A stretch of DNA of 11,399 bases from CAYJPK01 sp964372035 (lineage in GTDB: Bacteria > Desulfobacterota > Desulfovibrionia > Desulfovibrionales > Desulfovibrionaceae). The first letter of the stretch is position 1; each line of letters begins with the position of its first letter. Location of the stretch: the NCBI GenBank assembly GCA_964372035.1, contig CAYJPK010000070.1, forward strand, positions 1 to 11,399, given 5' to 3'. Below, piece by piece: positions 6,766 through 11,399 of the stretch. The notes below the pieces were generated by a model that was given only the letters and a program-made list of their open reading frames with translations, made no database searches and was not told the origin of the DNA. The translations under genes were made by a program, and so were the position numbers.

Positions 6766-8901
6766 TCACTGCTTCAAGCTTAATAATGTTTGTAACATTT
6801 CATCAGCTGTTGTGATTAATTTTGCTGAAGCTGTATATGAGTGCTGGAACTGAATAAGCAAACTCATTTCTTCATCAAGGTTTACGCCAGAAATAGCACT
6901 TGATTGGTTAGCTAAGTCTTCTGCTAAAGCCTTTTGCACTGCTGCATTATGATTAGCTGTTGCAGTATCAGAGCCCACATTACTTACTAAACCGGCATAA
7001 TATTCCACTACGGTAAGGGTAACATTTTCCCAGCTAGTTGAAATTTTAATATCTTCATTTGCAAGCTGAGCTAAAGCAACTGCTATTGAACTATCCCCAA
7101 CATATACTGAACCATCAGCATTTACTGCGCCAGCATTAACATAGGAAGCATCTTCCATAAGCTCAGTCTTTACCTGCATATTAATTGCTTCTTCACCTTC
7201 GAAAAAGGTATTAATACCAAGACCTGCCATAAGTCCAGCACTATCATCACTAAGTGCAAAACTATAACCTTGAGTTGGATCTGATTCGAGCAATAATTGC
7301 CCACCAACTATAGTTGCCTTAACAGGTGAAGTAGTAGGTGCAGGAGTAATGCCAAAATTCATATTGTTAATGGCATTTGCAACATCAGCTAAAGAATGTA
7401 TGCTTGGATCAAAGTTTTCAATTTCAGGTGTTGTTGGGTCAAAGTCAAGCTCTGAAGTTTTAATCGGATCACCATGTTCATCATATAAAGTAAAACTTAC
7501 ATTACCTTCAACCAATCTATCAGCAAACACTAAACCTGAGGCATCTTTACCAAGTGCCAGATTATTGTCATCAACAGCATATGTACCCATTGTTGAGGTA
7601 TGTTGTTTTAAACCAGCACCTTGGCTATGAATATAGTTAGTTTCCCAAATTAAAGCTTCAGCAAAAGCATCTAACTTATCCATGTATTTACCGACATTAG
7701 TATCACGCACTTGAAATGATGCTGCAAGCGTTCCGCCAATTATACGATTTGTATTTTCTGTACCATTAATATAAGTTTGCGGTGTGATATTAAGTGCATC
7801 ACGAGTTGGTGAATTCCAATAAAGACCGGTTTTTGGCATAACTGTAAATTTATCACCAGAATTAAAATTCTCAGCATTGTCAAAACTAATGGTTAAGTCC
7901 TTAATAACTACAGGCAAAGTGCCCTTGCTTGGGTCAGTCGGATCTACTGGCTCTAGCGGAGCAGTTAATAAAGTACCGTCATCATTTTTTAACCAGCTAA
8001 TTCCACCATCAATGGAAACTTTAACTGTTGGAATTGCATTTGGGTCTGTATCATTACCTTGAACAATTTCAAAGGTATATTCAAAAGCATCTGAACCATC
8101 AAATTCAATATTGCCTTCATATTTTGAATCATGACTTAAATATTTTTCAGAACTTGCACCTTCAAGACTTAAATAAAAATCACTCTGCTCATCAACTAAG
8201 GTATGACCTGATTTTGTAAGAATTGATACATCGTTGTCTTCGTAATGCACATCAATATCAATAAGTTCTGATAATTCACGGATAGCCATATCACGCTCAT
8301 CAAGCAAACTATTAGGCGTATGGCTAGGAGTAGTGTTTGCTGTAATTTGCTTGTTAAGATCACGAATTGTTTCTAAAAGTTCATTAACCCTAGCTACATC
8401 TTGTTCTATCTGTAAATCCATTTCAAGCTGAATAAATTCTAAATTATCTTGTGTATCACTAATTAATTTAGCTAAGTTATTAGCGTCAACTAAAAGAGCT
8501 TCACGAGTCGCCATGTCATCAGGACGCTTCGAAAGGTCTTGCCAGTTTGCAAAAAAATTGTTTAATGAGGAGCTAATCCCTTCACGATTAGATTCGTTAA
8601 AGATAGACTCAACACTATACATTTGATTGCTTTGAGTCTGCCATCTGCTATAATCGCTATATTTATCTAACAAATTTGATTCAACGAATTTATCAAAATG
8701 TCTATATATTTCATCAACTTCAACACCTTGACCAAGCTGACCATAGCTAAAGTTTAAGGAGTCAATAGCTTGAAATGAAACACTTTGACGTGAATAGCCG
8801 ACGGTATTAACATTAGCAATATTATTACCTGTTACGTCGATTGCAACTTGGCTAGCTGAAAGAGCACTTTTGCCGAGTTCTAATAAATTACTAACAGCCA
8901 T
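6766..8901 (-). CDS. flgK: Flagellar hook-associated protein FlgK (HAP1), enlarged
   Basis: An exported protein that forms the first ring on the hook tip, below FlgL. The N-terminal rod-type motif is complete: ALSASQVAIDVTGNNIANVN (13-32) then TVGYSRQ. FlgK-specific blocks follow: SSLNNFFANWQDLSKRPDD (111-129), SLLDERDMAIREL (198-210), and GGTLAASFQVRD with the helix after it (389-420). The conserved C-terminal helix, SGVNLDEEMSLLIQFQHSYT (671-690) to the end, is present. At 711 residues it exceeds E. coli FlgK (547). The extra length includes a module at 264-358 with SIDGGISW (296-303), resembling those in FlgL, and a region at about 500-570 that looks like the flagellin/hook IN motif, ending NTFFEGEE. 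No cysteine is present. Its ATG shares one base with the flgN TAA, behind a strong GGGAGG. Confidence 0.96.
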   Translation of the reverse strand: MAVSNLLELGKSALSASQVAIDVTGNNIANVNTVGYSRQSVSFQAIDSLNFSYGQLGQGVEVDEIYRHFDKFVESNLLDKYSDYSRWQTQSNQMYSVESIFNESNREGISSSLNNFFANWQDLSKRPDDMATREALLVDANNLAKLISDTQDNLEFIQLEMDLQIEQDVARVNELLETIRDLNKQITANTTPSHTPNSLLDERDMAIRELSELIDIDVHYEDNDVSILTKSGHTLVDEQSDFYLSLEGASSEKYLSHDSKYEGNIEFDGSDAFEYTFEIVQGNDTDPNAIPTVKVSIDGGISWLKNDDGTLLTAPLEPVDPTDPSKGTLPVVIKDLTISFDNAENFNSGDKFTVMPKTGLYWNSPTRDALNITPQTYINGTENTNRIIGGTLAASFQVRDTNVGKYMDKLDAFAEALIWETNYIHSQGAGLKQHTSTMGTYAVDDNNLALGKDASGLVFADRLVEGNVSFTLYDEHGDPIKTSELDFDPTTPEIENFDPSIHSLADVANAINNMNFGITPAPTTSPVKATIVGGQLLLESDPTQGYSFALSDDSAGLMAGLGINTFFEGEEAINMQVKTELMEDASYVNAGAVNADGSVYVGDSSIAVALAQLANEDIKISTSWENVTLTVVEYYAGLVSNVGSDTATANHNAAVQKALAEDLANQSSAISGVNLDEEMSLLIQFQHSYTASAKLITTADEMLQTLLSLKQ
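7828..8112 (-). repeat. Asp-box-like module in FlgK, related to those in FlgL
   Basis: Encodes FlgK residues 264-358. It begins NIEFDGSDAFEYTFEI, has VKVSIDGGISW (SxDGGxSW at 296-303) and ends with LTISFDNAENFNSGDKFTVMPKT. Element order matches the FlgL modules: an (I/V)xFD strand, the DGG-W turn, a second strand, then a closing VxP strand. Confidence 0.65.
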
Positions 8902-9365
8902 TATAACCTCCCAGAAACAATGGAGGCTTGTTTCTTAGCCTTTGAGAAAGAACCGTGACGACTGTAACTATCTGTATTTGTAGGAATTAATTGATCTTGC
9001 ATAAACTTAACTGAATCAGTTGCACTATCAAGTAAAGCTAAAGATAATTCTGCATTACGTGAAGCTTGTCTTGAACATTTTTGTTCAAATTTACCCACGA
9101 TACTAAAAACATATTGTAAGCCCTCTGCTCTTTCTTCATCGAGCATAGCAATATAGTCTTTCAATTTTCCGCCACCTAAATGCCTTTTAACGAAGTCTTT
9201 TTCGTTGGCTAATTGACGGATTAATTCATGAACAGAAAACTCAACACGCATCACCTCGTCCATATTACGGTCGCATAAAAATTGAAATTCCTCTTGTAAT
9301 AAGCGACCTAATAAAGATAAAGCTCTTGCTTGCCTGTCGATACTGCCATAAATTAAGTCAAACAT
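8901..9365 (-). CDS. flgN: FlgN-family export chaperone for FlgK and FlgL
   Basis: A 154-residue, largely alpha-helical cytoplasmic protein. FlgN binds the C-terminal helices of FlgK and FlgL and brings them to the flagellar type III export gate. The family features seen are the first long helix (about 8-34), the second helix MDEVMRVEFSVHELIRQLANEK (35-56) and the last helix NAELSLALLDSATDSVKFMQDQL (104-126), followed by the typical polar tail TDSYSRHGSFS (131-141). Sequence conservation in this family is low, so the call rests on helical pattern, length, tail and its place directly upstream of flgK. The ATG at 9365 has GAGGA seven bases upstream. The stop TAA overlaps the flgK ATG by one base, and the flgK ribosome binding site lies inside flgN, so translation is coupled. 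Confidence 0.88.
   Translation of the reverse strand: MFDLIYGSIDRQARALSLLGRLLQEEFQFLCDRNMDEVMRVEFSVHELIRQLANEKDFVKRHLGGGKLKDYIAMLDEERAEGLQYVFSIVGKFEQKCSRQASRNAELSLALLDSATDSVKFMQDQLIPTNTDSYSRHGSFSKAKKQASIVSGRL
8907..8912 (-). promoter_or_regulatory. Strong flgK ribosome binding site inside flgN
   Basis: GGGAGG on the minus strand, five bases before the flgK ATG and embedded in the last codons of flgN. It supports the TAATG overlap start for flgK. Confidence 0.85.
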
Positions 9366-9369
9366 ATTT

Positions 9370-9381
9370 CTATCCTCATAG
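9370..9381 (-). promoter_or_regulatory. Small hairpin over the flgN ribosome binding site, candidate CsrA site
   Basis: On the minus strand CTAT and ATAG flank GAGG, so the flgN Shine-Dalgarno GAGGA lies mostly in the loop of a 4-bp hairpin. Opening the top pair gives a UGAGGA hexaloop, close to the loop GGA that CsrA prefers. The match is short and unproven. Confidence 0.4.
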
Positions 9382-9409
9382 TGAAAATTTTTCTCTTTGT
9401 TAAAACAAA

Positions 9410-9425
9410 TGCAAAATATGTTCCA
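9410..9425 (-). promoter_or_regulatory. Sigma-54 (RpoN) promoter of the flagellar operon
   Basis: TGGAAC-ATATT-TTGCA on the minus strand. The GG (9424-9423) and GC (9412-9411) are spaced exactly as in the TGGCAC-N5-TTGCA consensus, with one mismatch. Transcription would start near 9399, some 34 bases before the flgN ATG. Sigma-54 control is common for mid-hierarchy flagellar genes, and would require an enhancer-binding activator not present in this window. Confidence 0.75.
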
Positions 9426-9487
9426 ACAGTATAAAAAATTATTTTTAATTTATTGTTTTTGTAATTTTCCTTTAATCATGAATGAAC

Positions 9488-9517
9488 TTGACAATTTACT
9501 AACTTTTCCGCTAGGAA
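9488..9517 (+). promoter_or_regulatory. Possible promoter for uxaB-pncC
   Basis: A perfect TTGACA (9488-9493) is followed after 18 bases by TAGGAA (9512-9517), a weak -10. It lies about 35 bases before the uxaB start and points toward it. The same 185-base gap between flgN and uxaB holds the divergent sigma-54 promoter, a stretch rich in A and T tracts and an AAATTA-TTTT-TAATTT inverted repeat (9436-9451) of unclear meaning. Confidence 0.4.
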
Positions 9518-9550
9518 TAAAATATAAATAAATTTAAAGGGGTTTTTGCT

Positions 9551-10849
9551 ATGAAAATACTGCAATTTGGCGCAGGTAATTTTTTACGTGCTTATTGGAA
9601 TTTAATGCTTGAGCAGATGAATAATGAACTTGGAACAAATTTTACTACAATCTTAGCTCAATCTACCCCAACAGGACAAGTTGAAGAGATTGCAGCGGCA
9701 AAAAAATTTCACGTACTGCTTCGTGGCTATGTTAATGATGAATATAAAGAGGAACTATATCCTATTACGAATTGCACAGAGGCTGTTAATCAATATCAAG
9801 ACTTAGACAAATTTAAACATATTGCAAATGATCCTGAACTTTGTGCCGTTGTTTCAAACACCACAGAAGCAGGCATTTATTATGAAAAGAATCACATCAA
9901 GCCACATAATTTCCCATCGTTTTTAGCCTTTGCCATGAATGAGCGTGCAAATGCAAAATTAAGCCCACTTTTTATTATTCCTATGGAGTTAATTGAGCAT
10001 AATGGAAAAATGCTAAAAGAATATATTATAAGTTACGGCAAAGATTTTGGCTATTCTCAAAACTTTGTTGATTACGTCAACTCATGCTATTTTTATGATA
10101 CCTTAGTCGACAGGTTAGTTCCTGGCTATCCTCACGATGTTGCAGCACGCCTTGAAAAAGAAATAGGACAAGATAAATTTCTTACAAGTGGTGAATTTTT
10201 TCATCTTTTAGTGCTTGAAGGAAGTAGCGATATTTTAAATATTTTCCCATTTGATAAAACTGATTTAAATGTTATTCTTACTGCTGATAAGCTCAGTTTT
10301 TATCGTGACAGAAAGGTAAGGCTTTTAAATGGAGCTCATACTGTTTCAGTTCCAATTGCTCTTTATCATGGAATTGAAGAAGTTGATAAATTTGTTAGCC
10401 ATGAAAAATTTGGACCTTGGCTTTTAGATATTATGCACAAAGAAATTGCATTTGCCATGGACGATAGCAAGGAAACTCATGCTTACGCTGATGAAGTTGT
10501 TAATCGCTTCAAAAATCCAAGCCTTGGACATAAATTCCGCTCAATTGCACTTAACTCAATTTCAAAAACTAACACTCGCTTTCGCCCTACTATAATTGAT
10601 TATTACAAAAAGACTGGCGAAGTTCCAAATGGCATAACAGCCTCAATTAGGGCTATGCTTAAAATGTATGATTGTGAAAATGGTGTTCAAAAAGACTTAC
10701 CCAACGGAGAATTAGTATTAAAAGATTTCAGTGAATTACATGGCGCAACAAAGCTTGAGGGCAAATTAAAATCCATATTCCAAGGTTTAGATGATGAAAT
10801 TATTAACAAGCTCATTTCTGTTATTAATAGTCACAAAGCTCATAGTTAA
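9551..10849 (+). CDS. uxaB: Tagaturonate reductase (altronate oxidoreductase), long-chain polyol dehydrogenase family
   Basis: Cytoplasmic NAD-dependent enzyme that interconverts D-tagaturonate and D-altronate in galacturonate breakdown. The protein is 432 residues, shorter than E. coli UxaB (about 483), mainly at the N-terminus before the nucleotide-binding motif. ILQFGAGNFLRAY (3-15) is the Rossmann fingerprint. UxaB-type blocks follow: VVSNTTEAGIYYE (100-112), IIPMELIEHNG (142-152), DTLVDRLVPGYP (183-194) and DRKVRLLNGAHTVSVP (253-268). The last holds the family catalytic set Lys255, Asn260 and His263. These blocks match UxaB better than mannitol or fructuronate dehydrogenases, though a different hexuronate substrate cannot be excluded. 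AAAGGGG lies eight bases before the ATG. No other hexuronate gene is present here, and sugar-acid breakdown is not a usual Desulfovibrionaceae trait, so acquisition by transfer is possible. pncC follows after 30 bases. Confidence 0.88.
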   Translation: MKILQFGAGNFLRAYWNLMLEQMNNELGTNFTTILAQSTPTGQVEEIAAAKKFHVLLRGYVNDEYKEELYPITNCTEAVNQYQDLDKFKHIANDPELCAVVSNTTEAGIYYEKNHIKPHNFPSFLAFAMNERANAKLSPLFIIPMELIEHNGKMLKEYIISYGKDFGYSQNFVDYVNSCYFYDTLVDRLVPGYPHDVAARLEKEIGQDKFLTSGEFFHLLVLEGSSDILNIFPFDKTDLNVILTADKLSFYRDRKVRLLNGAHTVSVPIALYHGIEEVDKFVSHEKFGPWLLDIMHKEIAFAMDDSKETHAYADEVVNRFKNPSLGHKFRSIALNSISKTNTRFRPTIIDYYKKTGEVPNGITASIRAMLKMYDCENGVQKDLPNGELVLKDFSELHGATKLEGKLKSIFQGLDDEIINKLISVINSHKAHS

Positions 10850-10879
10850 GACAACTTAACTATACCAAAAGGCAATAAT

Positions 10880-11359
10880 ATGATAAGAAAAAACATTGAA
10901 GAACTTGGCATGATCTTGCTTAGTAATAATTTCACCTGTTCTTGTGCTGAATCCTGCACAGGCGGACTTATTTCAGCTAGCTTAACAGAAATTTCAGGTT
11001 CGTCTGCATGGTTTAACGGCGCAATAGTTAGTTATTCTAATGATGCAAAAATAAATGTCCTTGGTGTATCAGAGCAAACCATAATTGACCATGGTGCTGT
11101 AAGCGCACAGACTGTATTTGAAATGGCAAGTTTTGCTTGTAAAAAATTAAATACAAACCTTGGCATTGCAGTTTCTGGCATTGCTGGTCCTACTGGTGGA
11201 ACTGATGCAAAGCCTGTTGGAACAGTTTATATTGGCATTTGTTTAAATGGTCTGACTAAAACTTATCATTATATTTTTGAAGGTGACAGGCAAAATGTGC
11301 GCTTAATGACTTTAAAAACAAGCATAGAGCTTGCCCTTAAAACTTTAAAAGACTCTTAG
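10880..11359 (+). CDS. pncC: Nicotinamide-nucleotide amidase PncC (stand-alone CinA C-terminal domain)
   Basis: A 159-residue cytoplasmic enzyme that hydrolyses nicotinamide mononucleotide to nicotinate mononucleotide and ammonia, returning it to NAD synthesis. The CinA-C domain fills the whole protein: AESCTGGL (23-30) with the conserved serine thought to be the nucleophile, SSAWFNGAIVSYSNDAK (41-57; Tyr52, Lys57), HGAVS (71-75), VSGIAGPTGG (98-107), KPVGTV (111-116) and FEGDR (133-137). Its length matches E. coli PncC (about 165), and the N-terminal domain of full-length CinA is absent, so it is not a truncated competence protein. The ATG has AAAAGG seven bases upstream. It lies 30 bases after uxaB with no terminator between, so they are probably co-transcribed; a functional link is not evident. 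The 40 bases after its stop hold an AGTTAA-N6-TTAACT repeat (11371-11388) too weak to call a terminator. Confidence 0.94.
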   Translation: MIRKNIEELGMILLSNNFTCSCAESCTGGLISASLTEISGSSAWFNGAIVSYSNDAKINVLGVSEQTIIDHGAVSAQTVFEMASFACKKLNTNLGIAVSGIAGPTGGTDAKPVGTVYIGICLNGLTKTYHYIFEGDRQNVRLMTLKTSIELALKTLKDS

Positions 11360-11399
11360 CCTTTACTTATAGTTAACATTTATTAACTTTATTAGTCGG

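Noticed and set aside
7349..8219. Several plus-strand open frames opposite flgK
   Set aside because: Low-complexity Ser/Leu/Lys-rich products, no ribosome binding sites and a fully conserved gene on the other strand; they are frame shadows.
10880..11359. Truncated competence/damage protein CinA
   Set aside because: The length and complete motif set match the stand-alone PncC amidase, with its own ribosome binding site and no remnant of the N-terminal domain upstream.
11371..11388. Terminator after pncC
   Set aside because: AGTTAA-CATTTA-TTAACT has only one G-C pair and no clean T-run after it, and the window ends soon after.

Overview
The window is AT-rich and reads as a low-GC, flagellated, anaerobic member of the Desulfovibrionaceae (Desulfobacterota). 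Two things support this. The pyruvate:ferredoxin oxidoreductase carries its catalytic and cluster residues at almost exactly the numbering I recall for the Desulfovibrio africanus enzyme, and the order flgN-flgK-flgL-csrA-fliW is typical of that family. The species cannot be named from the sequence; gut or intracellular low-GC relatives are possible.

Layout. Positions 1-9365 are coded entirely on the minus strand. Read in transcription order: a flagellar operon flgN (9365-8901), flgK (8901-6766), flgL (6755-5193), csrA (5185-4949) and fliW (4970-4500), closed by a strong intrinsic terminator (4436-4478); then a DciA/DUF721-type gene (4369-3845); then a long gene for pyruvate:ferredoxin oxidoreductase (3596-87), with its own near-consensus promoter about 100-130 bases upstream of its start and a strong terminator at 8-36. 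On the plus strand, divergent from flgN, are a tagaturonate reductase gene (uxaB, 9551-10849) and a nicotinamide-nucleotide amidase gene (pncC, 10880-11359).

How the genes work together. FlgN is the export chaperone for FlgK and FlgL, which form the junction between hook and filament. CsrA is a mRNA-binding translational repressor and FliW is the protein that sequesters it, so the operon joins late hook assembly to the switch that times flagellin synthesis. A sigma-54-type promoter (TGGAAC-N5-TTGCA) precedes flgN. The flgN ribosome binding site sits in a small hairpin with GG in its loop, suggesting that CsrA may also act on its own operon. The other genes are metabolic: pyruvate oxidation to acetyl-CoA, a hexuronate-pathway reductase and a pyridine-nucleotide salvage enzyme.

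Most notable: FlgL and FlgK are longer than their enteric counterparts because of inserted beta-type modules carrying an SxDGGx(T/S)W Asp-box-like motif, two copies in FlgL and one in FlgK. The pyruvate oxidoreductase messenger leader contains a terminator-like hairpin and two overlapping alternative hairpins. No tRNA, rRNA, CRISPR array or insertion sequence was seen, and I found no wholly new multi-gene system.
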